The notes: generated by a model not told the origin, from the letters alone. A DNA stretch of 48,286 nt from Calothrix anomala FACHB-343 (GCF_014696435.1 NZ_JACJQG010000074.1:1-48286); one strand, 5' to 3'; positions 1-7,517 are shown, counted from the first letter of the stretch. Translations and numbers: made by a program.

Positions 1-299
1 AGGCTCATTGACTACGCCATTACGAGTTCATTTGTGGACTCTTAAGAATCCCCCGACTTTTTGTTTAAATGAGCGAAGCGAAATTTAAACAGTCGGGGGA
101 GTGTCAAGCACTTTCAAGCGATCGCATTATCGCCTATGCCGACCACCTCGATCCAGGGGTTTACAGCTTGCATTATTTAGTCCGTTCCGTTACCCCCAGT
201 AAATTCCTCTGGCCTGGTGCCCAAGCGCATCTACAATATACACTAGAAGAATTTGGGCGTGCGGCTGATTCTACGCTGATAGTGGAGGAGCAATCCTGA
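1..299 (+). pseudogene. C-terminal remnant of an alpha-2-macroglobulin-like protein
   Basis: From about base 108 to the TGA at 297-299 the reading frame gives a sequence resembling the extreme C-terminus of bacterial alpha-2-macroglobulin family proteins: DRIIAYADHLDPGVYSLHY, then a VRSVTPSKF segment, and an EEFGR ending. Upstream of that the frame is not open. Weak matches to the expected preceding residues appear in two other frames (LRHYEF around 12-29 and SFVDS around 28-42), each quickly ended by a stop. A palindromic repeat (50-99) sits exactly between the two parts. The family consists of large periplasmic or lipoprotein protease traps, often next to penicillin-binding protein 1C. I read this as a gene broken by a repeat insertion plus a frameshift. 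The rest of the gene lies outside the window, so a sequencing error cannot be excluded. An ATG at 69 lies inside the repeat and is not a credible start. Confidence 0.6.
50..99. repeat. 50-bp palindromic repeat inserted in the A2M remnant
   Basis: The two arms are CCCCCGACT + GTTTAAAT (50-58 and 63-70, with TTTT between) and ATTTAAAC + AGTCGGGGG (83-99). They are separated by a short loop containing GAGCGAAGCG. The arms are exact complements apart from the four extra T. This is a dispersed cyanobacterial palindrome-type repeat by appearance, and it interrupts coding sequence. Confidence 0.75.
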
Positions 300-375
300 A
301 GATTCATCACCTGCTTGTTTACTCATCTGTAGAATGAGAATAAAGCAAGCTATAGCTTTGAGGAGAGGCTTTGCT

Positions 376-612
376 ATGACTGTAAATATTAATATTCAAG
401 AAGCAGAAGCCACATTTTCTGAAATTCTCAATCGGGTAATTCAGGGTGAAGAAGTTACAATTATTCAAGATGGAGTTGCGATCGCTCGTTTAGTACCTGT
501 GAATCAAAATTTCCCAAAGCGAATACCAGGAAGCGCTAAAGGTTTAATCACCATTGCTCCAGATTTTGACGAACCTTTACCTGATGATATTCTTGCGAGC
601 TTTGAAGGATGA
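376..612 (+). CDS. Phd/YefM-family antitoxin
   Basis: This 78-residue protein begins MTVNINIQEAEATFSEILNR, the N-terminal DNA-binding pattern of Phd/YefM antitoxins (here positions about 1-50: a strand, a helix with ILNRV, then GEEVTIIQDGVAIARLVP). The acidic C-terminal tail (about 55-78) is the part that in this family wraps the toxin. The start is the ATG at 376, because AGGAGAGG at 361-368 is well placed ahead of it; an upstream ATG at 334 would place this Shine-Dalgarno inside the gene. The stop overlaps the start of the downstream PIN toxin by four bases (ATGA), which indicates translational coupling. Antitoxins of this type usually repress their own promoter. The assignment is by motif and partner and is quite secure. 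Confidence 0.9.
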   Translation: MTVNINIQEAEATFSEILNRVIQGEEVTIIQDGVAIARLVPVNQNFPKRIPGSAKGLITIAPDFDEPLPDDILASFEG

Positions 613-995
613 ATGTACTTTTTGATACCCATACTTTTCTTTGGTGGATTACTGATAGCTCACAGTTATCATCTAGAGTCAGAGCAATTATTAGTGATGG
701 GAATAATAAGTTATTTTTCAGTGCAGCTAGCGCTTGGGAAATAGCTATTAAAGCGCAATTAGGTAAGTTGGTGCTACCAAAAATTCCAGAGCAGTTTATT
801 TTCGAGCAATTGTTAACTAACTCGATTGAGAGTTTACCAATTCAACTTAATCATGCTGTTGGAGTTTATCATCTTCCCAATCATCATAAAGATCCATTTG
901 ATAGAATCTTAATTTCTCAAAGCAGATTTGAAAATCTACCGATTCTGACGCTAGATCCGTTAATTTCTCAGTATGATGTCAACGTTATTTGGTAA
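609..995 (+). CDS. PIN-domain toxin, VapC type
   Basis: This 128-residue single-domain PIN protein starts MNVLFDTHTFLWW. The acidic residues expected for the Mg2+-dependent RNase site are visible: Asp6, Glu44 (SAWEIAIK), the HHKDPFDR motif with Asp95/Asp98, and Asp116 (LTLDP). Its length is normal for VapC-like toxins. The family cleaves RNA, often tRNA or rRNA, and is neutralised by the cognate antitoxin. It overlaps the Phd-type antitoxin by four bases. The WW near the start and the KDPFDR motif are typical of the PIN subgroup paired with Phd antitoxins. The target RNA cannot be read from the sequence. Confidence 0.92.
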   Translation: MNVLFDTHTFLWWITDSSQLSSRVRAIISDGNNKLFFSAASAWEIAIKAQLGKLVLPKIPEQFIFEQLLTNSIESLPIQLNHAVGVYHLPNHHKDPFDRILISQSRFENLPILTLDPLISQYDVNVIW

Positions 996-1223
996 GCGAT
1001 AATTTATTTGAGAAAATGAGTCTGCTTTAGAGGCTGTCTGAAACCAGTCATCAAGTGCTTCGCAGGAATCAGCATGTATTTGGCTATCTTATAAATTTTA
1101 GTGTTTTTTGGATATGCCAGTTTCAACGGGATATTTAGCCAATTCTATTACCTCTAATTATTTCTCAAAATGATGCTTATAATTGAGTGGCAGTGAAACA
1201 GTCACAGCTACTCAGCCTTTGCG

Positions 1224-1877
1224 ATGGAAATTTTTACTATTGGACATTCCAATCACAGCATTGAAACATTTATTACATTGCTGCAACAGCATGGGGTAAC
1301 AGCTTTAGCAGATGTGCGATCGCATCCTTACAGCCGCTATTTACCACACTTTAGTCAATCACCACTCAAATCAGCCTTAGTGAATGCAGGAATTTCTTAT
1401 GTATTTTTAGGACGAGAATTGGGAGCAAGACCTAGCGATCTGACTTGCTATGTTGATGGTAAGGCTGTGTATGCAAAAATTGCATCTACGCCACAGTTTG
1501 CAGATGGAATTCAACGAATATTAAAAGGTGCAGAAAATTATAAAATTGCACTGATGTGTGCAGAAAAAGACCCCATTACCTGTCATCGAGCAATTCTGAT
1601 CTGTCATGAATTACGCAACTTTAATCTAAGAATTAATCATATTTTAACCAATGGACAACTAGAACCTCATGAAGTTTTAGAAGAAAGACTATTAGGATTA
1701 CATCAGCTGCAACCACCAGAATTACCTAAACAAATTCAATTATCTTTATTCGATAATATTGCACTTCCTGAACCATCAACAATGCCGTATTCGCGGGAAG
1801 AATCACTGCAAAAAGCCTATCATCAACAAGGCGAACAAATTGCCTATGTAGAAAAAACGGAAAATAAACATGAGTAA
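1224..1877 (+). CDS. DUF488 family protein
   Basis: This 217-residue protein opens with MEIFTIGHSNHSIETFITLL and then ADVRSHPYSRYLPHF, and has the characteristic CAEKDPITCHRAILICHEL segment near residue 110. These are signatures of DUF488. About 60 residues follow the core and look linker-like. The biochemical function of DUF488 is not established as far as I know. The conserved Cys/His/Arg positions (CAEK..., CHR) suggest a catalytic or metal/nucleotide site (inference). The gene overlaps a second DUF488 gene by eight bases. No good Shine-Dalgarno precedes the ATG. The start is chosen because the family begins right at the first strand. Confidence 0.88.
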   Translation: MEIFTIGHSNHSIETFITLLQQHGVTALADVRSHPYSRYLPHFSQSPLKSALVNAGISYVFLGRELGARPSDLTCYVDGKAVYAKIASTPQFADGIQRILKGAENYKIALMCAEKDPITCHRAILICHELRNFNLRINHILTNGQLEPHEVLEERLLGLHQLQPPELPKQIQLSLFDNIALPEPSTMPYSREESLQKAYHQQGEQIAYVEKTENKHE

Positions 1878-2316
1878 GTCAATTAATTTATTTACAATTG
1901 GTTTTACCCAAAAGACTGCTCAACAGTTTTTTGATACTTTAGTTAAATCTGGAGTTAAAAAAGTAGTTGATACCAGATTGAATAATATCTCCCAACTGGC
2001 AGGGTTTACCAAAAGAGGAGATTTAGAATATTTCTTACGAAAAATTGGTGATATAGAGTATGTACATATTTTAGATCTGGCACCAACAAAAGATATTTTA
2101 GATGATTACAAAAAAAATAAAGGTGATTGGGATACCTATGAAAGCAAGTTTTTAGCATTAATGCGCGATCGCCAAATTGAAAACAAAGTGTCACCACAAC
2201 TTCTAGATGGTAGCTGTTTACTTTGTAGCGAACCCAAGCCTCATCATTGCCATCGTCGCTTAGTAGCTGAATATTTGCGTGACAAATGGGGAAATATAAC
2301 CATAAGTCACCTATGA
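1870..2316 (+). CDS. second, shorter DUF488 family protein
   Basis: This is a 148-residue protein. SINLFTIGFTQKTAQQFFD at the N-terminus, VVDTRLNNISQLAGFTKRGD, and the C-terminal LLCSEPKPHHCHRRLVAEYL match DUF488, including the Cys...CHRR motif. It belongs to a different subgroup from its neighbour: the core is shorter and there is no C-terminal extension. Its start overlaps the end of the preceding DUF488 gene by eight bases, and it ends nine bases before the putative dual-OB gene, so the three are very probably co-transcribed and translationally coupled. Its role is unknown. Two divergent DUF488 copies side by side suggest a heteromeric complex or sequential steps (inference). Confidence 0.87.
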   Translation: MSKSINLFTIGFTQKTAQQFFDTLVKSGVKKVVDTRLNNISQLAGFTKRGDLEYFLRKIGDIEYVHILDLAPTKDILDDYKKNKGDWDTYESKFLALMRDRQIENKVSPQLLDGSCLLCSEPKPHHCHRRLVAEYLRDKWGNITISHL

Positions 2317-2325
2317 ACAACCTCT

Positions 2326-3003
2326 ATGGCTCAAATTATCTGCCTTGCTAATTCTTGGAAACTTGGGGAGCGTTGTATTGCAGGAATTAATCTTGCTACA
2401 GGCCAGTGGGTGCGTCCAGTCTCTAGTTTGTATCCAGAAGATGGTCGAGTTCCTAGAAACATGAGAATTATACAAGGCAAAGAGCCTGCACTGTTGGACA
2501 TTTTGGAAATCCCACTAGAAAATAATGGCCCCGATTTTGGTTTTGAGTCTGAGAACTTGACTATTGCTACTGGAACCTGGAAACGAGTCGGACAAGCTCA
2601 ATGCAAAGATATCTTGCAATACTGCGGTAAGTACCCTTATGTTCTTCATAACTCTAACAAGTATGTGACTGTAACTTATCTACAGTCTCTCCCATTTTAT
2701 CAAAGACGCACCCTGCAATTAGTGTACGCTCAAGAGTTGGTTGTATCAAATGCACAAGGTAGTCAAAAATGGCAAGCTACTTTGCTGACAAATAAAGGTC
2801 AGCCCCTAACTAATGCTAGGATTACAGATCCTATTTTTGTCAAAAGATTAGAATCTGGTTACCTTCCTAAAAATCCTTGTATGGTAACAGTTAGCTTGAG
2901 CCTACCCTATTTACCATCGAATAATTGGGAAGGAGACCCGCCCTGCTGGAAATTAATTGCTGGCATTATTGAATTGTCAGATTATGATTTGATTTTCGTT
3001 TAA
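2326..3003 (+). CDS. putative dual-OB-fold protein in the DUF488 cluster
   Basis: This 225-residue protein begins MAQIICLANSWKLGERCIAG and continues GINLATGQWVRPVSS. It is rich in predicted beta strands, with repeated short hydrophobic strands and few charged helices. It has no signal peptide or membrane segment. From memory it resembles the small proteins annotated as dual OB-containing domain proteins that occur next to DUF488 genes. OB folds commonly bind nucleic acids or oligonucleotides, so a nucleic-acid-linked role for the cluster is plausible but inferred. It follows the second DUF488 gene by nine bases and is the last gene of the cluster; after it comes a MITE-like element. Confidence 0.65.
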   Translation: MAQIICLANSWKLGERCIAGINLATGQWVRPVSSLYPEDGRVPRNMRIIQGKEPALLDILEIPLENNGPDFGFESENLTIATGTWKRVGQAQCKDILQYCGKYPYVLHNSNKYVTVTYLQSLPFYQRRTLQLVYAQELVVSNAQGSQKWQATLLTNKGQPLTNARITDPIFVKRLESGYLPKNPCMVTVSLSLPYLPSNNWEGDPPCWKLIAGIIELSDYDLIFV

Positions 3004-3091
3004 TAAACGACTTAGACTAGAATATATATCAAATATTTTATCAGATACAGCAAATCTACAATAAGCGATAGCGTCAGCAATTGACTAATAC

Positions 3092-3207
3092 AGGACTTAC
3101 GCAAAATACCTTTGAGACTCCTATTTCTTCGTGTCCTACCCTTCGGGAACGGCTTCGCCGAACGTGTCTTCGCGGTTCGATTCTTCCGTAGTTTGTGCGT
3201 AAGTCCT
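3092..3207. mobile_element. MITE-like element, TIR AGGACTTACGCA (copy 1)
   Basis: This 116-bp sequence is bounded by AGGACTTACGCAAA (3092-3105) and its inverted counterpart TGCGTAAGTCCT (3196-3207). It has no coding potential of its own. The interior contains a GC-rich palindromic stretch (CCCTTCGGGAACGGCTTCGC and on, 3129-3175) of the kind scattered in cyanobacterial genomes. A second element with the same termini lies at 21613-21703, with a related interior in the opposite orientation. It is presumably mobilised by a transposase encoded elsewhere. The rest of 3004-3406 holds no recognisable gene. Confidence 0.7.
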
Positions 3208-3406
3208 ATAATAATGAAATTACTCAATTTTTGCATTATCTCAAAAATCTTTAGGCGGAAGAGATTAAATGCGATCGCTTCTCGAATATTTTGGTGAAAG
3301 TATTTGGCACTTTCTATCTTCTCATATCGTCAATATATCTAAATCGGCTGCAAAGCTTAAGATTAATTAATTCTAACTGCTCAGTTTGTTTAACTCAGCA
3401 ATATAG

Positions 3407-4000
3407 ATGTATAGACAAATTATGAAATTCCAGCATATCTTCCTTACAACTGTCTTAACAGGCGTAACCTTTACTAGTCACCCGCATTTAGTACAGGCTC
3501 AAGTTTGTCCGCAAAATAATGTAGTGTCCCCTGCAAATCAAAGCAGAGTAATTCGTCAAGCAAGATTTGGCTATCAATTTAATATTCCCAAAAATTACAG
3601 AACTTTAGCAGTGCGCGAGAATGGAATTCTGGTATTTGACCCTAATAGTTTTCAACTTGCACAATGTTTGCTGAAAAACAAAGCACCTACAGAATATCCC
3701 AAAAACATTTCTATTTATCAAACACCCATCAATTCACCAAATCGTAGTTTAACAGAGATTATCAAGCAAAATGACCCCACAGCCGATAAATTGACTAATA
3801 TTAAAGTAGCCAATCAAGCTGCTATTAGTTACATTTCCAACACCTTAGGGGTAGAGAAAAAGGTGGCGTTATTAAGTCGCGATCGCAAATATTTAATTAC
3901 TATCTCCACTCCCTATAATTTTAACCAAGGACGACCGACAACTGTCTTTAATCAAGGCGTATTCAATCGGGTGGTTTCTAGCTTTGCTTTTAAGCAATAA
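3407..4000 (+). CDS. exported protein of unknown function
   Basis: This 197-residue protein has a signal peptide: a short basic start, a hydrophobic stretch (IFLTTVLTGVTF), and a likely cleavage after VQAQ/A at about residue 30. An internal ATG at 3422 (MKFQHIF) would serve equally well as start; neither has a clear Shine-Dalgarno. The mature part contains QARFGYQFNIPKNYRTLAV and, at the end, VFNRVVSSFAFKQ, which resembles small periplasmic proteins of the PsbP-like/DUF1795-like kind (an alpha/beta sandwich that ends in an IxxSF motif). That resemblance is weak. Expected location is periplasm or thylakoid lumen. A hairpin follows five bases after the stop. Confidence 0.75.
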   Translation: MYRQIMKFQHIFLTTVLTGVTFTSHPHLVQAQVCPQNNVVSPANQSRVIRQARFGYQFNIPKNYRTLAVRENGILVFDPNSFQLAQCLLKNKAPTEYPKNISIYQTPINSPNRSLTEIIKQNDPTADKLTNIKVANQAAISYISNTLGVEKKVALLSRDRKYLITISTPYNFNQGRPTTVFNQGVFNRVVSSFAFKQ

Positions 4001-4004
4001 TAAA

Positions 4005-4036
4005 AGCGCCAGTGAATACGGTGTAAAGCTGGCGCT
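4005..4036 (+). terminator. hairpin just after the exported protein gene
   Basis: AGCGCCAG (4005-4012) pairs exactly with CTGGCGCT (4029-4036) across a 16-base loop. It starts five bases after the stop codon of the upstream gene. There is no T-run, so it is a terminator or 3'-stabilising hairpin candidate only. Confidence 0.45.
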
Positions 4037-4125
4037 GGTGTTATCGGTATTTGTGGAAGCATAATCTTACGAAAAGTGTGGATGATGCGCTAGTATGTCT
4101 ATCCCCCAAGGGGTATCACCCCTAA

Positions 4126-4611
4126 CTAAGGCTGCATTTGTGAATACAAATTCAACTGAGTTAATTCAATAAAAGATTCGCTGGTACTGGAGTTAGGAAA
4201 GATTTTAGCTTCAAATTGGACTACGCCAATGGCTTCAACAATTTTATCGTTATATTTTTCAACTTCTTCAGGCGATCGCAATGATTGTTTATTCCAAGAA
4301 GGAAAAATACTAACTTTTGTACCATCCTCAAGCACAATTTGCGCCTTGATATAAAGTCCAGCAAAACCGGGGATTCCCGTTAATTGGGGGTTAGGTTTCC
4401 TGCTGGTGGATGTGTAATTTCCAATGATTTTCACTCTTTGATTATGGAGACGAATTAAATCAGCACGGTTTTTTACTATTTCCAATGTATGATTCTCAGC
4501 TTGTTGGTTACTTTTCTGGGATACATTGCTAGTGCTGGGTTGAATATCTATAAATATAGCTAACGCTGCTATAGTGAAACTCAAAGCAACAGCCACAGAA
4601 CGCAATTTCAT
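4126..4611 (-). CDS. membrane-anchored or exported protein, possible OB-like fold
   Basis: The start is set at the ATG at 4611 (MKLRSVAVALSFTIAALAIF), because GGAGGAGA lies directly ahead of it. A further ATG at 4623 overlaps that Shine-Dalgarno. The 161-residue protein has an N-terminal hydrophobic signal or anchor (about residues 5-23), then a beta-rich domain: LHNQRVKIIGNYTS, AQIVLEDGTKVSIFPSWN, KIVEAIGVVQFEAKI. The pattern of a repeatedly used VxxxGxY strand and a final VxxxGVV strand is reminiscent of small bacterial OB-fold domains (inference only). Function unknown. The adjacent minus-strand gene is also a small exported protein, but the 270-bp gap between them makes a shared operon unlikely. 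Confidence 0.75.
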   Translation of the reverse strand: MKLRSVAVALSFTIAALAIFIDIQPSTSNVSQKSNQQAENHTLEIVKNRADLIRLHNQRVKIIGNYTSTSRKPNPQLTGIPGFAGLYIKAQIVLEDGTKVSIFPSWNKQSLRSPEEVEKYNDKIVEAIGVVQFEAKIFPNSSTSESFIELTQLNLYSQMQP

Positions 4612-4706
4612 TTTCTCCTCCATGTTGGAGATGGATACTGCATAGTTGAAATTGCTTATTTTAACATTTATATAAGTAGGTAGTTGGAATTAAATATAAG
4701 ATGGAC

Positions 4707-4771
4707 GTAGGTTGGGTTGAGGAACGAAACCCAACACTCTCATGGGTTACGCTATCGCTAACCCATCCTAC
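4707..4771. repeat. dispersed inverted repeat GTAGGTTGGGTTGAGG...CCTAC
   Basis: The first 30 bases (4707-4736) are exactly the reverse complement of 11784-11813, so this is a dispersed repeat. The unit here runs on through GGGTTACGCTATCGCTAACCC to CCTAC, giving GTAGG/CCTAC ends and two internal stem-forming segments. The rest of 4612-4884 shows no gene. Confidence 0.7.
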
Positions 4772-4789
4772 AAATAATTATATCTCCCT

Positions 4790-4826
4790 ACTTAAAAGGC
4801 GTCGAGCATTCACGGTACATCGACGC
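4790..4826 (-). terminator. Rho-independent terminator, minus strand
   Basis: Read on the minus strand, GCGTCGA (4826-4820) pairs with TCGACGC (4805-4799) around a 14-base loop, and CTTTT follows immediately. It lies about 60 bases after the stop of the minus-strand gene at 4885-5490, which it should terminate. Confidence 0.65.
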
Positions 4827-4884
4827 ATTAAGTATTAATATAAAATTCTATTTCTTGAATTGTAATATGAGCGTCAAAATATTT

Positions 4885-5490
4885 CTATTTATAAAATAGT
4901 ACTGGCACTTTTCTACCCTTTTCATCAACTACTATTAAGGGTAGAGATGAGGAATTATCTCGACGATAAAATTGTACCTGTTGCCAACATCGTTTTATAG
5001 ATTTTACCTGCACAATATAACGATTATTAATCCATTTAATACCGACTATTTTATAATTTAAAATTAATGCTGCTCCGCTTTTAGCTGCGTCTAATTGAGA
5101 TACATAATCATCACAGTTTGCAGGCTTTTTAGTATCTTGGGATTTCCAGAGTCCAGAAAGGTGACCGATATCAAAAGTACCGCTACCACCAGGAAAGCTA
5201 CTAAAGGCAAAAATCTTGTATTTCCAGTAATCTCCTCCTAATGCGGCAATTTCTTCGGGAGAATATCTACCATTGAAACTAGCAAGATGGTTTTTTTGTT
5301 CTGCTGCTGTGGGACGTACCCAAGTTTCTGATTCACTGCAAATTTTAAATTTAATATTATTTTGAGATAAAGATTGAGATACAATGGGTAAATTATTATT
5401 ACCTTTATTGACTTGTGCAAATACAGATAACTGAATATTAGGTAATAAGATGAAACTGCAAGTTAAAATAAACAATAATTTTTGATTCAT
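4885..5490 (-). CDS. exported protein of unknown function
   Basis: The start at 5490 (MNQKLLFILTCSFILLPN) follows a GGAG eight bases upstream and begins a clean signal peptide cleaved near VFAQ. The longer ORF upstream has no signal-peptide logic. The 201-residue protein contains RPTAAEQKNHLASFNGRYSP, FAFSSFPGGSGTFDIGHLSG and KRCWQQVQFYRRDNSSSLPL. It has four Cys in the mature part, which could form disulfides in the periplasm. I do not recognise the family. It stands alone on the minus strand and has its own likely terminator downstream. Confidence 0.75.
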   Translation of the reverse strand: MNQKLLFILTCSFILLPNIQLSVFAQVNKGNNNLPIVSQSLSQNNIKFKICSESETWVRPTAAEQKNHLASFNGRYSPEEIAALGGDYWKYKIFAFSSFPGGSGTFDIGHLSGLWKSQDTKKPANCDDYVSQLDAAKSGAALILNYKIVGIKWINNRYIVQVKSIKRCWQQVQFYRRDNSSSLPLIVVDEKGRKVPVLFYK

Positions 5491-5624
5491 AGATGCACTC
5501 CGATAAATTTGAGAATGGCTGATTGATTTACGCGCTTGCCGTATAGACGTATAGAGTATATACAACCATCCTCAACATCGGCATTTTATCCATCTTTTTT
5601 AAGAATTATCCATCCCCAATAAGA

Positions 5625-6398
5625 CTATGCTGTTTTAAAGAAGCGGATAATTTCGCGGACATGATCGAGAAATTGTCCATCGGTAGAAAGTTGCGCGATC
5701 GCATTTCTGGCTTCTCTAGATAACCGTTCATGTTCGGTTTGATTGGTAGCGCGTAATTCTTCTAAATTGGCGCTAATTCTGGCTATTTCCCGGCGGGTTT
5801 CATCGCTAAAGCGTTTTTGCTTCGCCACAATCGAGTCAGCTTCTTCTGCATCCAGTTGTTCTTCTAGGCGCTGTACTTTATATTCCAATGCAGAAAAGCG
5901 ATCGCGCAATTCCATAATGTCTTCACGGGGATATTGCCATTCTTGGCGAATCATCGCTAATCTGGCATATAAATATTCATAGGCGCGGATAGAGGGACGC
6001 AGAATAGTTAATAGCAAAGCTGCACCGGAGCTAATATAACCTACAGTACTAATTCCCGTCGCCGCTAGGGTATAAAGACCAATAGCCGAAAATAAATGTA
6101 AAGCTAAAGCCACCCAAAGCGATCGCTTCGCTAACAATTTGACATACTGTACTTGTTTATTATCTACAGGAATGCCTTTTTCTATCGAACGTGCTGCTTC
6201 TGCTAACACTTCCTTCGCCTGAAAATGCACATTCCAGGGGACGGTAACAATTACCAACAACCACCAAAAACTTGCACCGCCAATTATCCAGTCAAGAAAG
6301 CTACCTGCTGGTATATGCAACCATTGCAACAAGCCAAAAGCCACCAGCACTAATACAACAATTCCCGCAATGGAACTGACGAAAAAATTAATATACAT
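5625..6398 (-). CDS. membrane protein with C-terminal coiled coil
   Basis: This 257-residue protein has hydrophobic segments at about 5-25, 36-55 and a pair at about 95-138 (LWVALALHLFSAIGLYTLAA, YISSGAALLLTIL). A long charged helical region follows (about 150-235: ALEYKVQRLEEQLDAEEADS..., then repeated Arg/Glu heptads) that should form a coiled coil in the cytoplasm. The membrane part contains an unusual WIIGGASFWWLLV stretch. It looks like a conserved cyanobacterial membrane protein, but I cannot name it. No operon partner is evident; the genes on both sides are more than 130 bp away. Confidence 0.8.
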   Translation of the reverse strand: MYINFFVSSIAGIVVLVLVAFGLLQWLHIPAGSFLDWIIGGASFWWLLVIVTVPWNVHFQAKEVLAEAARSIEKGIPVDNKQVQYVKLLAKRSLWVALALHLFSAIGLYTLAATGISTVGYISSGAALLLTILRPSIRAYEYLYARLAMIRQEWQYPREDIMELRDRFSALEYKVQRLEEQLDAEEADSIVAKQKRFSDETRREIARISANLEELRATNQTEHERLSREARNAIAQLSTDGQFLDHVREIIRFFKTA

Positions 6399-6441
6399 CT
6401 TCCCTTACCCTCCATCAAACTATTAAGCTAATGCCTATCTA

Positions 6442-6507
6442 AATTGCATAACTACTAATAAGGACAGTCAACAGTCAACAGTCAACCGTCAACAGCCTTC
6501 ACAATCG
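6442..6507. repeat. AATTGCATAACTACTAAT repeat unit with internal heptamers (copy 1)
   Basis: The unit starts AATTGCATAACTACTAATAA, contains a (CAACAGT)n heptamer array at 6465-6496, and ends with CTTCACAAT. The same flanks and array recur at 11511-11577, so the array travels inside a larger unit rather than being simple slippage. CAACAGT matches the STRR3-type heptamer described for heterocystous cyanobacteria. Confidence 0.65.
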
Positions 6508-6604
6508 ATTGTGCAACTTAAAAGCAGATTAGCTTACCTTGATGATGGCGATACCTGGGCAATTATACGGGTATAATGTGATAGTTTTTTTAGCTGCACA
6601 GCAA

Positions 6605-7126
6605 CTATAGAATTAAATAGCTATGCCAAATAGGTTCAGTATTTTTCCCCACCCTCTCTGGTAGCAGCAATCGCCAAGTTTTACCCTCTTGCTGAATTTG
6701 CAGATAAATATCAAAGGGTTGTTGCAGTTGCGTCAAGCGTCTTTTAGGTAACTTAATTGTTAAATCATACTTTCCCCGCACCCGGAAAGCTGGTAAATTG
6801 TCGATGGTGAGGGGTTTTTGCTCGGTAATCGCTAGCTTTTGAATTTCAAAGCCTTGCAAATCTAAATCTAGCTTTTGGCTGAGTTGTTTTTGTGTTTGTT
6901 CTAGTTGGAGAGCGATCGCTTTTTGCACTAACTGATTAGTTGGTAGTAACCCAATCGTACCGCAAGCACTCAAAAGTATTAATAAACCAGCTATCAACAA
7001 TAATTTAGCTTGACGAAGATAGCTATGATGGCGTTTCTCATTCAGATGCGGTACAACATTATATCGCGAGGTGTGGGGGCAAGGCATTGCCTTGCCCCTA
7101 CGGGTATGTTCTCTACCTTCTAGCAT
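6605..7126 (-). CDS. small lipoprotein of unknown function
   Basis: The 173-residue ORF carries a lipobox: a hydrophobic stretch LLLIAGLLILLSAC ends in Cys, the expected lipidation site, so the mature protein should be a periplasmic lipoprotein. The mature part has a helix (VQKAIALQLEQTQKQLSQKL) and a beta-rich half with IYLQIQQEGKTWRLLLPERV. The N-terminal extension ahead of the hydrophobic core is about 40 residues, unusually long, and residues about 10-17 are encoded by a palindromic repeat at 7076-7098. No other start codon lies between ATG 7087 and the hydrophobic core, so the start may be 7126 or 7087. The repeat may have inserted into the original 5' end. Function unknown. Confidence 0.7.
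   Translation of the reverse strand: MLEGREHTRRGKAMPCPHTSRYNVVPHLNEKRHHSYLRQAKLLLIAGLLILLSACGTIGLLPTNQLVQKAIALQLEQTQKQLSQKLDLDLQGFEIQKLAITEQKPLTIDNLPAFRVRGKYDLTIKLPKRRLTQLQQPFDIYLQIQQEGKTWRLLLPERVGKNTEPIWHSYLIL
7076..7098. repeat. palindromic GGGGCAAGGCA...TGCCTTGCCCC core
   Basis: This is an 11-bp perfect inverted repeat around one base. It is related to cores at 23099-23122, 28331-28357 and 47935-47961 (GGGGCATGGCA...TGCCATGCCCC type). Here it lies within the first codons of the lipoprotein gene. Confidence 0.7.
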
Positions 7127-7224
7127 CTTACTTTCTTACACAATACTCTCCAGCGATAGTATAGCCGTTGTTGCCTCAACTTCTCCCATTCCCCAATCAA
7201 ATTGTAGGGACGGGGTTACCCCAC

Positions 7225-7463
7225 ATTGGTGTCAACTTAAGTATCTCTGGCTTACCCAACAGATCGCCCACAGGCTGTAAGCCTGGGGCTAACGTTACAA
7301 AGCCCACCTGCGTGGGCTAAATTTTCTTAGCCCACGCAGGTAAGCTCATGTTCAATTAGCCGCACCCTTCGAGGGTGACGGCGGTTTATTGGGTAAGCGA
7401 GAGGTTGGGGATGAGGACAAAACCTTGTCAACCAAAAGAATTTCGCGTTAAGTTGACACCAAT
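7225..7463. mobile_element. 239-bp inverted-repeat element with 16-bp perfect TIRs
   Basis: The ends are ATTGGTGTCAACTTAA (7225-7240) and its exact reverse complement at 7448-7463. Inside is a second nested inverted pair (GGCTTACCCAA near 7250 and TTGGGTAAGC near 7389) and a central strong hairpin made of ACCTGCGTGGGCTAA and TTAGCCCACGCAGGT (about 7307-7343). No ORF is credible. It fits a non-autonomous MITE or a compound of nested repeats. It occupies most of the 390-bp gap between the lipoprotein and SLH genes. Confidence 0.65.
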
Positions 7464-7517
7464 GGTAACCCCATCGCTACGAGTTGCTTACCAATGACTA
7501 TTGACCAATGACAAACA

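Noticed and set aside
69-299. ATG-started ORF as an independent small gene
   Set aside because: The ATG lies inside the palindromic repeat and the rest matches only the tail of a larger family. Treated as a remnant.
3170-3186. GGTTCGATTC-like sequence as a tRNA T-arm
   Set aside because: It is part of the repeat interior; no acceptor stem or anticodon arm can be built around it.
3112-3297. 61-codon ORF as a gene
   Set aside because: It starts inside the MITE-like element and reads through GC-rich palindromes; no credible translation start.
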